Source of the DNA: Parabacteroides sp. TM07-1AC
GTDB lineage: Bacteria > Bacteroidota > Bacteroidia > Bacteroidales > Tannerellaceae
DNA length: 64,000 nt
NCBI RefSeq assembly: GCF_003480915.1
Contig: NZ_QUKD01000001.1
Coordinates: 496,001 to 560,000 of the forward strand
Reading direction: 5' to 3'
The translations under genes and the position numbers were made by a program. Each line of letters opens with the position of its first letter. The first letter of the stretch is position 1. Under the pieces are notes generated by a model. It ran no database searches. It saw only the letters and a program-made list of their open reading frames with translations, and was not told where the DNA came from. Shown here one piece after another: positions 49,793-58,091 of the stretch.

Positions 49793-50994
49793 TTCAATAA
49801 TGTTGCCAACTTGTTTACGATATCAGCAGCTACCCCTTGTTTGGACTTCAACGGATAACTGACCGATTCTCCCTGACGGTCGATAATGGATATTTTATTG
49901 GTATCGCAACGGAAACCGGCACCTGCATCACGAAGCGAATTCAACACGATGAAATCGAGGTTTTTCCGCTTCAACTTGCTTTCGGCATTCGTCGCTTCAT
50001 TGTTCGTTTCCAATGCAAAGCCGACCAATACCTGCCCTTCCCGCTTGATAGCTCCTAAAGAAGCAGCGATATCCTTATTCGGAACCAGGTGCAGCGTCAT
50101 CTCGCCCTTGCTTTCGCGTTTGATCTTTTCATCCGCTTGCGTCTCCGGACGGTAATCGGCTACTGCAGCACATAAAATACCGGCATCCGCATCCGGAAAG
50201 GCTGCCATAGCCGCCTCGTACATCTCTTCGGCGGACTCCACATCCACCCGATGTATATTCGGATGCACGGTTGTCAGCGATACCGGACCGGCAATCAATG
50301 TGACCTCCGCCCCTTGCTGTGCACAAGCCTCCGCCAGTGCAAATCCCATCTTCCCGGAAGAATAGTTACCTATAAAACGTACGGGATCAATCTTTTCGTA
50401 CGTCGGACCGGCTGTTATTACAATCTTTTTTTTTTCAAGAACGGTTCGGGAAGCAAAAAACTCTTCCAAAACGGCAATGATCTTGTCCGGTTCTTCCATT
50501 CTGCCCTTGCCTACGAGATGGCTTGCCAACTCGCCTTCGGCAGGTTCGATAATATGGTTTCCGAAAGAACGGAGACGTTCCAGATTCTGTTGTGTAGAAG
50601 GATGGGCAAACATATCCAGGTCCATTGCCGGAGCCACAAACACCGGAGCTTTACATGACAGATAAGTCGTAATCAGCATATTATCTGCAATACCGTTCGC
50701 CATCTTACCGATTGTCGAAGCTGTTGCCGGAGCAACCAGCATGGCATCCGCCCATAATCCAAGATCGACATGACTGTTCCATGAGCCGTCACGGTTAGAG
50801 AAGAACTCGCTGATAACCGGCTTACTACTTAAAGCAGAAAGCGTTATCGGTGTAATGAACTCTTTTCCTGCCGGAGTGATCACAACTTGCACTTCAGCTC
50901 CTTTTTTTACCAATGCACGGATGATGTAAGCCGCCTTATAAGCCGCTATACTTCCTGTAATTCCCAGTATGATATGTTTACCTTTCAGCATCAT
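49789..50994 (-). CDS. coaBC: Phosphopantothenoylcysteine decarboxylase / phosphopantothenate-cysteine ligase
   Basis: 401 residues. The CoaC flavoprotein half has ILGITGSIAAYKAAYIIRAL, DAMLVAPATASTIGKMANGI and PVFVAPAMDLDMFAHP (substrate clamp region), with His75 in NSHVDLGLWAD. The CoaB half starts KIVITAGPTYEKIDPVRFIG, then NYSSGKMGFALAEACAQQGA and FVGFALETNN. It performs two consecutive steps of coenzyme A synthesis. Start uncertain by one codon (two tandem Met). It is coupled to the DUF4835 gene by a four-base overlap. Confidence 0.95.
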   Translation of the reverse strand: MMLKGKHIILGITGSIAAYKAAYIIRALVKKGAEVQVVITPAGKEFITPITLSALSSKPVISEFFSNRDGSWNSHVDLGLWADAMLVAPATASTIGKMANGIADNMLITTYLSCKAPVFVAPAMDLDMFAHPSTQQNLERLRSFGNHIIEPAEGELASHLVGKGRMEEPDKIIAVLEEFFASRTVLEKKKIVITAGPTYEKIDPVRFIGNYSSGKMGFALAEACAQQGAEVTLIAGPVSLTTVHPNIHRVDVESAEEMYEAAMAAFPDADAGILCAAVADYRPETQADEKIKRESKGEMTLHLVPNKDIAASLGAIKREGQVLVGFALETNNEATNAESKLKRKNLDFIVLNSLRDAGAGFRCDTNKISIIDRQGESVSYPLKSKQGVAADIVNKLATLLK

Positions 50995-51013
50995 TGTTGT
51001 TATTCAAATAAAC

Positions 51014-51101
51014 ACTCATCCGAAAGGGGTTTTAGTTTCATTCGGATGAAATCTGATTTTCTTCCGAATGAAATTTATTTTCCTCCCGGATGTATCTTTT
51101 T
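51014..51101. repeat. Four tandem degenerate 22-bp units (array C)
   Basis: Units at 51014-51035, 51036-51057, 51058-51079 and 51080-51101, opening ACTCATCCGA, TTTCATTCGG, TTTCTTCCGA and TTCCTCCCGG. The period is exactly 22 bp and the words are shared with array B 28 kb away. It fills the whole gap between coaBC and the alcohol dehydrogenase gene and ends one base before that gene's stop codon. Confidence 0.7.
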
Positions 51102-51102
51102 C

Positions 51103-52254
51103 TTATAAGCGCAACATCAGGATGTCGCGTGTTACCTTACTGTCAATATTATGATGTTCACCCAAATGCCAGCCCTGCTTGTCTACCGGAGCTGCAAGTG
51201 CATCCAAATCGCTTTCTTTGATGCCGCATTCGCTTAAACGGTTTTTCAGTCCCATACGACGGAAAAAGTCTTCGCAGGCCGTAATCGTTTTACGGGCACG
51301 TTCTTCTTCCGTTCCTTCAGTGATACCGAAGACAACTTCACCCATACGGGCTAGTTTGACTTGCTTTTCCTTGAACATATAGGTCATTACACCCGGCAAA
51401 AGGATAGCCAGCGTCTGTGCATGATCCAGACCGAACTGGGCTGTCAACGCATATCCCATACGGTGAGACGACCAATCCTGCGGAACGCCTTGTCCGATCC
51501 ATACATTCAGCGCATTGGTGGCTGCCCACATCAGGTTGGCACGAATATCATAATCCTGCGGATGATCCAAAACCTTGATACCCTCGTCATAGATCACTTT
51601 CATCAGACCTTCGGAAAAGGCATCCTGCACTTTGGCATTCACCGGATAGGTAAGATATTGTTCTACAACATGGATAAAGGAATCGACAACGCCGTTGGCG
51701 ACTTGTCTTGCCGGTAATGAATAAGTCACTTCCGGATCGAGTACGGCAAACTGCGGGAATACCAGCGAGCTTGCGAAATTCAGTTTCTCACGGGTTTCCG
51801 CACGCGAAATGACAGAACGTTCATTCATTTCGGAACCGGTTGCCGATAACGTCAATACAACGCCCAGGGGCAATGCTTTTTTGATAACGCCCCCTTTGGA
51901 AAGAATATCCCAGGGTTCGCCTTCGTAATAATAGGCTGCTGCAATAAATTTAGTAGCGTCGACAACGGAGCCACCTCCTACTGCCAGCAGGAAATCAATT
52001 TTCTTTTCTTTTACAATCTCTACCGCTTTCATGCAGGTTTCATAATGCGGATTGGCTTCGATACCCGGAAATTCGGTTACTTCAAAACCTTCCAACGCAT
52101 TTGTTACCTGGTCGTAGATACCGTTTTTCTTAATACTTCCGCCTCCATAAACCATCAGTACCTTGCTTCCGGCAGGAATCAGGGCGGATAAACGTGCAAT
52201 CGTACCTTTCCCGAATACTACTTTTACAGGATTGGCAAACTCAAAGTTGTTCAT
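51103..52254 (-). CDS. Iron-containing alcohol dehydrogenase (YqhD/BdhA-like)
   Basis: 383 residues. It starts MNNFEFANPVKVVFGKGTIA. The nucleotide-binding loop is VLMVYGGGSIKKNGIYDQV and FLLAVGGGSVVDATKFIAAA. Metal ligands fall in DSFIHVVEQYL, HRMGYALTAQFGLDHAQTLA and WHLGEHHNID. YqhD/BdhA members reduce aldehydes with NADPH and help dispose of lipid-peroxidation products or make butanol. It interrupts the usual exonuclease-coaBC neighbourhood and is followed directly by repeat array C, which hints at insertion. It starts five bases after the exonuclease gene. Confidence 0.92.
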   Translation of the reverse strand: MNNFEFANPVKVVFGKGTIARLSALIPAGSKVLMVYGGGSIKKNGIYDQVTNALEGFEVTEFPGIEANPHYETCMKAVEIVKEKKIDFLLAVGGGSVVDATKFIAAAYYYEGEPWDILSKGGVIKKALPLGVVLTLSATGSEMNERSVISRAETREKLNFASSLVFPQFAVLDPEVTYSLPARQVANGVVDSFIHVVEQYLTYPVNAKVQDAFSEGLMKVIYDEGIKVLDHPQDYDIRANLMWAATNALNVWIGQGVPQDWSSHRMGYALTAQFGLDHAQTLAILLPGVMTYMFKEKQVKLARMGEVVFGITEGTEEERARKTITACEDFFRRMGLKNRLSECGIKESDLDALAAPVDKQGWHLGEHHNIDSKVTRDILMLRL

Positions 52255-52259
52255 TGCTG

Positions 52260-53033
52260 TTATTTCGAATTAAAACCTCTCAATTTGATTTCGGTAAGCA
52301 CTTTCTTCGTATTCAACGGGAAATCGCCATTCATGATCCAGGAGTAATAACCCGGGTCGTTCTTCAGCACCTCTTCCACCAGCTTGCCTTTGTATTTACC
52401 GAAATTGATGACTTCTTTACCATCTTCATTGTAAACCATACGGCCTGCAAAATCCACATTATTGGTGAAGCTGGAATATTTGGAAAGAAATTCCATATCG
52501 TTCTGCAAATCATCCGGATAACGGTCGAGCTGTGCTTTCAAAATCTCATAAGTCGCCATTGTATCGGCTTCTGCAGTATGAGCATTTTCCAGGCTCTTAT
52601 CGCAATAAAACTTATAAGCGGCAGAAAGCGTGCGTTGTTCCATCTTATGGAAAATAGTCTGCACATCGATAAACTTACGCTTGTTCAGGTCGATATCCAC
52701 TCCCGCACGAAGAAATTCTTCAGCCAGCAAAGGTATATCGAAGCGGTTGGAATTATATCCTGCCAAATCACAGCCTTCAATCTGCGCAGCCAGTGATTTT
52801 GCTATTTCTTTAAAGGTTGGGCAATCTTTTACGTCTTCATCCGTAATGCCGTGGATCGCTGTCGATTCCGGTGGAATGGGCATTTCCGGGTTGATACGTC
52901 TCGTTTTACACTCTTCTTTGCCGTTAGGGTGAACCTTCACAAAAGAGATTTCAACGATACGGTCTTTGACGATATTTATACCCGTAGTCTCCAGGTCAAA
53001 GAAGACTAACGGGTTTCTCAGGTTTAATTGCAT
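52260..53033 (-). CDS. DEDDh 3'-5' exonuclease with ExoX-C-like tail
   Basis: 257 residues. ExoI motif VFFDLETTGINIVKDRIVEI (Asp/Glu pair near residues 13-15), ExoII GYNSNRFDIPLLAEEFL and ExoIII HTAEADTMATYEIL. It resembles DnaQ/PolC-type proofreading exonucleases, but the C-terminus carries NFGKYKGKLVEEVLKNDPGY and SWIMNGDFP, the motif of exodeoxyribonuclease X-type tails. It follows dnaN by ten bases, suggesting a replication or repair role. A stand-alone exonuclease rather than the catalytic polymerase epsilon subunit cannot be distinguished here. Confidence 0.92.
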   Translation of the reverse strand: MQLNLRNPLVFFDLETTGINIVKDRIVEISFVKVHPNGKEECKTRRINPEMPIPPESTAIHGITDEDVKDCPTFKEIAKSLAAQIEGCDLAGYNSNRFDIPLLAEEFLRAGVDIDLNKRKFIDVQTIFHKMEQRTLSAAYKFYCDKSLENAHTAEADTMATYEILKAQLDRYPDDLQNDMEFLSKYSSFTNNVDFAGRMVYNEDGKEVINFGKYKGKLVEEVLKNDPGYYSWIMNGDFPLNTKKVLTEIKLRGFNSK

Positions 53034-53043
53034 TTTTTATTTA

Positions 53044-54168
53044 TTAGTCATTCAACATCATTGGCATAAGCAGCATCAGCTGGTCTTCGTTCTCTTCATT
53101 TTCAGCAGGAACGATCAGGCCGGCACGTGAGGGATCTGCCAATTCAAGAATTACTTCTTCCGAATTGATGTTACTTAATATTTCAATCAGATAGGTTGCC
53201 TTGAAACCGATATTCAGTTCCGTTCCGTCAAACTGGCAAACGATCTTTTCTTCAGCGGAAGTAGAAAAATCGATATCCTGTGCGGAAACAACCATTTCGC
53301 TTTCCTTCAACTGCAGCTTAACCAGGCTGCTTGCCGGATTAGAGAACACGGATACACGCTTCAAGGCGTTCAGGAAAGACACACGGTCGATTGTTACCTT
53401 GAACGGATTGTCCTGCGGAATCACACTGTTGTAATTCGGATAACGGCCTTCTATCAGGCGGCAAACCATTTCGAAGTTTACACAGCTTACATAAGCATTG
53501 TTATCATCGAATTTGATATTCACCATCTCTGTTTCTTTACCCAGCAGATTCTTCAATAAGTTAGCCGGCTTTTTCGGCAAAATAAAAGAAGCTCTTTCGG
53601 GTGATTTCACTGACAGATTACGCAAGCGAACCAGTTTGTGTCCGTCTGATGCGACAAAAGTCAGATCATCGGTATGGATATCGAAATAGACTCCGTTCAT
53701 CACCGGGCGAAGCTCATCGTCGGCTGTAGCAAAAAGCGAGCGACTGATGCCGTTCAATAACATCTGTGAATTGACGATGATAGCGATAGCATTATCATTC
53801 AACGGCTTTTGTTGCGGGTAAGTATCTCCTTTCTGGCCGATGAAATTGTATTTACCGTTCTGGAAATGGATAAAGATCTCCAGGTTCTCGTCGTTAATAT
53901 CAAAAGTAAGCGGTTGTTCAGGCAGCTCCTTCAAAGGATCGAGCAGAATCTTGGCAGAAACGGCGAAAAGTCCGGTTCCTTTTGCATTCATCACCTCAAC
54001 AGAAGTAACCAGACGTGTTTCAGCATCCGAAGCTGTTATAGTCAGTTTATTACCATCAAGGTCGAACAGGAAGCTGTCGAGGATCGGTAAAGAATTCTTA
54101 GACGCAATAACTTTGCTGATAGACTGCAAACGTGATAACAGCGCAGTGCTGGATACATCAAATCTCAT
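53044..54168 (-). CDS. dnaN: DNA polymerase III beta subunit (sliding clamp)
   Basis: 374 residues with the three repeated clamp domains. N-terminus MRFDVSSTALLSRLQSISKV, middle RSLFATADDELRPVMNGVYF and SDGHKLVRL (the clamp-binding pocket region), C-terminus IGFKATYLIEILSNINSEEV and DQLMLLMPMML. The ring holds polymerase on DNA. It is upstream of the exonuclease gene, ten bases apart. A -7-like TACTTTTG on the minus strand lies at 54246-54239. It is not adjacent to dnaA here. Confidence 0.95.
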   Translation of the reverse strand: MRFDVSSTALLSRLQSISKVIASKNSLPILDSFLFDLDGNKLTITASDAETRLVTSVEVMNAKGTGLFAVSAKILLDPLKELPEQPLTFDINDENLEIFIHFQNGKYNFIGQKGDTYPQQKPLNDNAIAIIVNSQMLLNGISRSLFATADDELRPVMNGVYFDIHTDDLTFVASDGHKLVRLRNLSVKSPERASFILPKKPANLLKNLLGKETEMVNIKFDDNNAYVSCVNFEMVCRLIEGRYPNYNSVIPQDNPFKVTIDRVSFLNALKRVSVFSNPASSLVKLQLKESEMVVSAQDIDFSTSAEEKIVCQFDGTELNIGFKATYLIEILSNINSEEVILELADPSRAGLIVPAENEENEDQLMLLMPMMLND

Positions 54169-54279
54169 GGTTCTTAATTGTTTATATTATTAATTTTATT
54201 ATTGTACATTATTTAGTGACGCGTCGTCAACGCCCATACAAAAGTAAAAAAATATTTGATTCTATCCATTATAATCTCC

Positions 54280-54307
54280 GTTACTTTTCTCTTGATAGAA
54301 AAGTAAC
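54280..54307. repeat. Inverted repeat GTTACTTTTCT in dnaN upstream region
   Basis: GTTACTTTTCT (54280-54290), loop CTTGAT, AGAAAAGTAAC (54297-54307), an 11-bp perfect stem. Similar TTACTTTT palindromes recur in Bacteroidales intergenic space, from memory. It may be a dispersed repeat or a secondary terminator of the rpmB transcript. Confidence 0.5.
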
Positions 54308-54340
54308 CAAAAGTAACATACCAAATATGAAAACAAAAAA

Positions 54341-54363
54341 AGGTCCTCCATGACGAAGGACCT
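54341..54363 (-). terminator. Terminator of rpmB-rpmG-DUF4295 operon
   Basis: On the minus strand AGGTCCT (54363-54357) pairs with AGGACCT (54347-54341), followed by a run of seven T (54340-54334). It ends the ribosomal-protein transcript. Confidence 0.8.
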
Positions 54364-54390
54364 CTTTTCTATATCTCTTATTACGAAAGA

Positions 54391-54543
54391 TTATTTCGCA
54401 AAATAATCTTTTACTGCTTCGTTAGGAATCATTTCTTCCTGGAAGATGTAAGCACCAGTTTTCGGAGACTTAACCATTTTAATTACTTTTGAATAAGTAC
54501 GGCCGTCACCTTTCTTAAATGTTGCAACTGCTTTTTTTGCCAT
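54391..54543 (-). CDS. DUF4295 small protein
   Basis: 50 residues, starting MAKKAVATFKKGDGRTYSKV and ending IPNEAVKDYFAK. It is a Bacteroidetes-specific family always found after rpmG, with a ribosome-associated role suspected from its location and basic charge. The spacing to rpmG is 16 bases. In many Bacteroides genomes ftsY and rimO follow. Here the operon stops at the terminator 54341-54363. Confidence 0.9.
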   Translation of the reverse strand: MAKKAVATFKKGDGRTYSKVIKMVKSPKTGAYIFQEEMIPNEAVKDYFAK

Positions 54544-54559
54544 CGTTTAAAATCTCCTA

Positions 54560-54748
54560 TTACTTAATTTCTTTGTGTAAAGTCATCTTCTTCAGAATCG
54601 GATTGTACTTCATCAGTTCCAATCTCTGAGTTGTATTTTTTCTATTCTTTGTAGTGATGTATCTGGATGTACCCGGCATACCACTTTCTTTGTGTTCAGT
54701 ACATTCAAGAATAACCTGAACTCTGTTACCTTTTGCTTTCTTTGCCAT
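54560..54748 (-). CDS. rpmG: Ribosomal protein L33
   Basis: 62 residues: [20 protein letters not shown], then [19 protein letters not shown]. The paired CxxC zinc ribbons of the zinc-dependent form are absent (only one Cys), so this is the C-minus, zinc-independent type. It is a 50S subunit component near the E site, in an operon with rpmB (18 bases upstream) and the DUF4295 gene. Confidence 0.95.
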   Translation of the reverse strand: MAKKAKGNRVQVILECTEHKESGMPGTSRYITTKNRKNTTQRLELMKYNPILKKMTLHKEIK

Positions 54749-54766
54749 TTCTTCTTTTCCTCCAAA

Positions 54767-55006
54767 TTAAGCGTTTAAATAACCTTTTTCAGCTGCTTTT
54801 TTAATTGCTGCATCTAAGCCCAGCTTATTGATAGTACGCAAGCCTGCGGCTGAAATATTCAGGCTAACCCAACAATCCTGTTCTACCCAGTAGAACTTCT
54901 TAGTAAACAGGTTAACATCAAACTTACGTTTCGTTCTTCTCTTAGAGTGAGAAACGTTGTTGCCAACCATTGCTTTCTTTCCGGTAATTTGACAAATTTT
55001 AGACAT
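54767..55006 (-). CDS. rpmB: Ribosomal protein L28
   Basis: 79 residues: [40 protein letters not shown] and [20 protein letters not shown], all canonical for bacterial L28. It is a 50S subunit assembly protein and the first gene of the operon. A -7 box TACCTTTG on the minus strand (55136-55129) is the likely promoter, giving a leader of about 110 bases that could host autoregulation, though no structure is evident. Confidence 0.96.
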   Translation of the reverse strand: MSKICQITGKKAMVGNNVSHSKRRTKRKFDVNLFTKKFYWVEQDCWVSLNISAAGLRTINKLGLDAAIKKAAEKGYLNA

Positions 55007-55128
55007 TGCTATCTTCTTTTTTTATTAACGCAATAAATTAATTACAACTCCTGCTATCTGTCTTCCCTTCCGAACTAGCATCATGATCAGAACGAAGATT
55101 CTAATAGAGTTTCTCTCTTTACAGGGCG

Positions 55129-55136
55129 CAAAGGTA
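55129..55136 (-). promoter_or_regulatory. -7 box of the rpmB operon
   Basis: TACCTTTG on the minus strand. A TTG (55163-55161) lies 24 bases upstream, farther than optimal. The region 55007-55267 between divergent rpmB and the nitroreductase gene contains nothing else I can support. Confidence 0.5.
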
Positions 55137-55267
55137 AAAATTATTTTTGATTCTACCATACAAATCTCCGATAAATTTTACCTATACTTACATATGTATT
55201 CCTGTGCAACAAAAATACAACTTTATTGGTTTTACTAATAATAATAAACATAAATACTTACGTAAAA

Positions 55268-55870
55268 ATGGCTAGAAATTTTAAAGAAGCAGTAGAACAC
55301 AGGAGAACATACTATCACATCACTAACAGCTCTCCTATTTCAGACAATGAGATTAAAGAGATCATCGCATTTGCAGTGAAAAACGTACCTTCCGCTTTCA
55401 ACTCGCAATCGTCACGGGTAGTTCTTCTTTTAGGAAAGAACCATAAGAAGTTTTGGGATATCACAAAAGAAGCATTAAAAGCGATTGTTCCGGCAGAAGC
55501 ATTTGAAAAAACGCTTGCAAAGATCAATACCAGCTTCGACTGCGGGTATGGAACTATTTTATACTTTGAAGATATGGCAGTTGTAGAAAACTTACAGAAA
55601 GCTTTTCCGAGTTACAAAGATAATTTCCCTATCTGGTCACAACAAACTTCCGCCATGCATCAGTTCGCTATTTGGACGATGTTGGAAGATGCCGGCCTGG
55701 GTGCTTCCCTGCAACATTACAATCCGTTAATCGATGAAATGGTGCAAAATGAATGGAAACTCGACCCGAACTGGAAGCTGATCGCACAAATGCCGTTCGG
55801 TACACCGACCGAAGGACCGGGAGGAAAAGAATTCGACCCGATGGGAGAACGTTTCCTTACTTTTGAATAA
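55268..55870 (+). CDS. Nitroreductase family protein
   Basis: 200 residues from MARNFKEAVEHRRTYYHITN. Fourteen upstream codons from 55226 are hydrophobic and unlikely. FMN-binding Arg pattern EHRRTYYHITNSSPISDNEI, AVKNVPSAFNSQSSRVVLLL, WSQQTSAMHQFAIWTMLEDA and GLGASLQHYNPLIDEMV fit the HBN1/YdjA-like group that reduces nitro compounds or enones with NAD(P)H. Cytosolic. It is followed 15 bases later by lpdA, so it might be cotranscribed with the dehydrogenase operon. The substrate is unknown. Confidence 0.88.
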   Translation: MARNFKEAVEHRRTYYHITNSSPISDNEIKEIIAFAVKNVPSAFNSQSSRVVLLLGKNHKKFWDITKEALKAIVPAEAFEKTLAKINTSFDCGYGTILYFEDMAVVENLQKAFPSYKDNFPIWSQQTSAMHQFAIWTMLEDAGLGASLQHYNPLIDEMVQNEWKLDPNWKLIAQMPFGTPTEGPGGKEFDPMGERFLTFE

Positions 55871-55885
55871 TTAAAACGAAAGGTT

Positions 55886-57235
55886 ATGAAATATGACATA
55901 GCCATTATCGGAGGAGGACCCGCCGGCTATACAGCCGGTGAACGGGCCGCCGAGAATGGATTAAAAACAATACTCTTTGAAAAGAATGCCATTGGCGGAG
56001 TCTGCCTGAACGAAGGTTGTATTCCTACCAAGACATTATTATATTCAGCAAAAATACTGGATAGCATAAAGAGTGCCTCCAAATATGGAATACAGGCAGA
56101 TGATAATCCGGGGTTCGACCTCGGCAAGATCATCGCACGAAAAAATAAGACCGTAAAGAAACTGACACTGGGCGTGAAAGCCAAATTGAACGGGAACGGT
56201 GTAACAATCGTGCAGGGTGAAGCCTTGATCCGCGGAGAAGAAGAGGGATACATCCTGATCCAATGCGGTGAAGAAGTATTTGCGGTAAAAAACATTTTGC
56301 TCTGTACCGGTTCGGAAACCGTCATTCCACCGATAAAAGGACTGTCGGATATTGCCTACTGGACATCGAGAGAAGCTCTGGACATAAAAGAACTACCCCG
56401 TTCGGTCGCCATTATCGGCGGCGGAGTGATCGGCATGGAATTCGCATCCTTTTTTCACAGCATGGGTGTAAAAGTGAAAGTCATTGAGATGATGCCCGAA
56501 ATACTCGGTGCGATGGATAAGGAAATATCCGCCATGCTCCGGGCAGAATACACTAAAAAAGGTGTTGTGTTCTTTCTTGAAACCAAGGTTATTGAAGTCA
56601 CTTCCGACAGCGTGATCGTTGAAAAAGACGGAAAGACGGAAACGATCGAAGCAGATAAAATACTGGTCAGTGTCGGACGAAAAGCCAATACAGCGAATCT
56701 GGGTCTTGAAACCATCGGCATCGAACTCTTGCGGAACGACGTAAAAGTAAATGAATACATGCAAACCTCCCACCCCAATGTCTATGCCTGCGGAGACGTC
56801 ACCGGTTTCTCCATGCTGGCCCATACAGCATACAGGGAAGCGGAAGTTGCTATCAATCATTTGCTGGGACATGACGACCAGATAAGTTATAATGCGATTC
56901 CGGCTGTCGTTTACACCAATCCGGAAGTCGCCAGTGTCGGGAAAACGGAGGAAGAGTTGCTGGCTGCCGGCAATATATATAATGTAGTAAAGATACCGAT
57001 GACCTATTCCGGCCGTTTTATGGCAGAGAACGAAGGAATCACCGGCTTATGCAAACTGATCACCGATACGGACGACCGTATCATCGGTTGCCAACTGCTG
57101 GGAAACCCGGCTTCCGAAATCATTATTACAGCCGGTATCGCTATCGAAAACGGTTTCACGACGGAAGAGTTCAAAAAGAATATCTTTCCCCATCCGACAG
57201 TCGGGGAAGTCATTCACGAAAGTTTATATATGTAA
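55886..57235 (+). CDS. lpdA: Dihydrolipoyl dehydrogenase (E3)
   Basis: 449 residues. FAD-binding IIGGGPAGYTAGERAAENG, redox disulfide Cys40 and Cys45 in GGVCLNEGCIPTKTLLYSA, NAD-binding AIIGGGVIGMEFASFFHSMG, FAD second motif NVYACGDVTGFSMLAHTAYR and C-terminal catalytic His-Glu in FPHPTVGEVIHESLYM. It reoxidises dihydrolipoamide of the E2 protein encoded 857 bases downstream. Its stop overlaps the lplA start (TAATG). Confidence 0.95.
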   Translation: MKYDIAIIGGGPAGYTAGERAAENGLKTILFEKNAIGGVCLNEGCIPTKTLLYSAKILDSIKSASKYGIQADDNPGFDLGKIIARKNKTVKKLTLGVKAKLNGNGVTIVQGEALIRGEEEGYILIQCGEEVFAVKNILLCTGSETVIPPIKGLSDIAYWTSREALDIKELPRSVAIIGGGVIGMEFASFFHSMGVKVKVIEMMPEILGAMDKEISAMLRAEYTKKGVVFFLETKVIEVTSDSVIVEKDGKTETIEADKILVSVGRKANTANLGLETIGIELLRNDVKVNEYMQTSHPNVYACGDVTGFSMLAHTAYREAEVAINHLLGHDDQISYNAIPAVVYTNPEVASVGKTEEELLAAGNIYNVVKIPMTYSGRFMAENEGITGLCKLITDTDDRIIGCQLLGNPASEIIITAGIAIENGFTTEEFKKNIFPHPTVGEVIHESLYM

Positions 57236-57978
57236 TGCTCTGCATTCATAACTCTCATACAGACGCCTGGTTCAATCTGGCAGCAGAAGAGTATCTTCTG
57301 AAGAATTTCTCTGAAGACATTTTCATGTTATGGCAGAATGAACCGGCCGTCGTTATCGGTAAATATCAAAATATATGGGCGGAAGCAGATCTTGAATATG
57401 CCGGACAAAAGCAAATCAAACTGGCGCGCCGTTACTCCGGCGGAGGTGCCGTATATCACGACATGGGCAATCTGAACCTTTCTTTTATCGAAAACAGCAG
57501 TCAGATCCGCCCGACCGGATTTACCAACAGCATCATAGATTTCCTGGAGACTTACGGTTTGCATGCCTGCTCCGACGAAAGACAGGGCTTGACTATCGAC
57601 GGTCTGAAAGTATCCGGTAGCGCACAAGCCATCCATAAACGGAGGATGCTGCACCATGCCACTCTTTTGTTTTCCACCGATCTAGAAACGCTCGAACATG
57701 TGCTTCACCCATCGACAGAATATACCACCGGACATGATACGGCAGCCCGTCCCTATTTCGTTCCGTCGGTAAAAAGTCCGGTGACCAATCTGTGCGGCAA
57801 ACTGCCTGTCCCCATCACCATCGACAAATTCAAGCAGTCTTTGCTGACTTATTTCTCTGCGCGCAGCACAACCTTCCGACTATACGAATTCACGGACCAG
57901 GACCTGGAGGAGATTCGGTTGTTAAGGAATAAAAAATATGCTGACGAAAACTGGATATTCAATACTTACGCCCTGTAA
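57235..57978 (+). CDS. lplA: Lipoate-protein ligase A-like
   Basis: 247 residues from MLCIHNSHTDAWFNLAAEEY. I chose the ATG at 57235, which overlaps the lpdA stop by one base. A longer frame starting inside lpdA is a shadow. Motifs: LWQNEPAVVIGKYQNIWAEA, RRYSGGGAVYHDMGNLNLSF (lipoate loop) and DGLKVSGSAQAI (catalytic Lys). It lacks the long C-terminal accessory domain of E. coli LplA. It attaches lipoate to the E2 lipoyl lysine encoded by the next gene, a tight functional pairing. Confidence 0.9.
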   Translation: MLCIHNSHTDAWFNLAAEEYLLKNFSEDIFMLWQNEPAVVIGKYQNIWAEADLEYAGQKQIKLARRYSGGGAVYHDMGNLNLSFIENSSQIRPTGFTNSIIDFLETYGLHACSDERQGLTIDGLKVSGSAQAIHKRRMLHHATLLFSTDLETLEHVLHPSTEYTTGHDTAARPYFVPSVKSPVTNLCGKLPVPITIDKFKQSLLTYFSARSTTFRLYEFTDQDLEEIRLLRNKKYADENWIFNTYAL

Positions 57979-58091
57979 TATAGAACTTTCCATATCTCTT
58001 CCTTGTTCCATTATAACAATAGAACAGACCGAAATATTCACGGTCGATTTATTTATCCGGCGATAACAAAAAGAAATAAATTAATTATACT

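Noticed and set aside
51014..51101. Array C as a CRISPR
   Set aside because: Units are 22 bp and directly adjacent with no unique spacers, and no cas genes are present.
57049..57234. 62-residue N-terminal extension of lplA
   Set aside because: It lies entirely inside lpdA in another frame and reads as His/Arg/Tyr-rich shadow. The ATG at 57235 fits the family start and the TAATG coupling.
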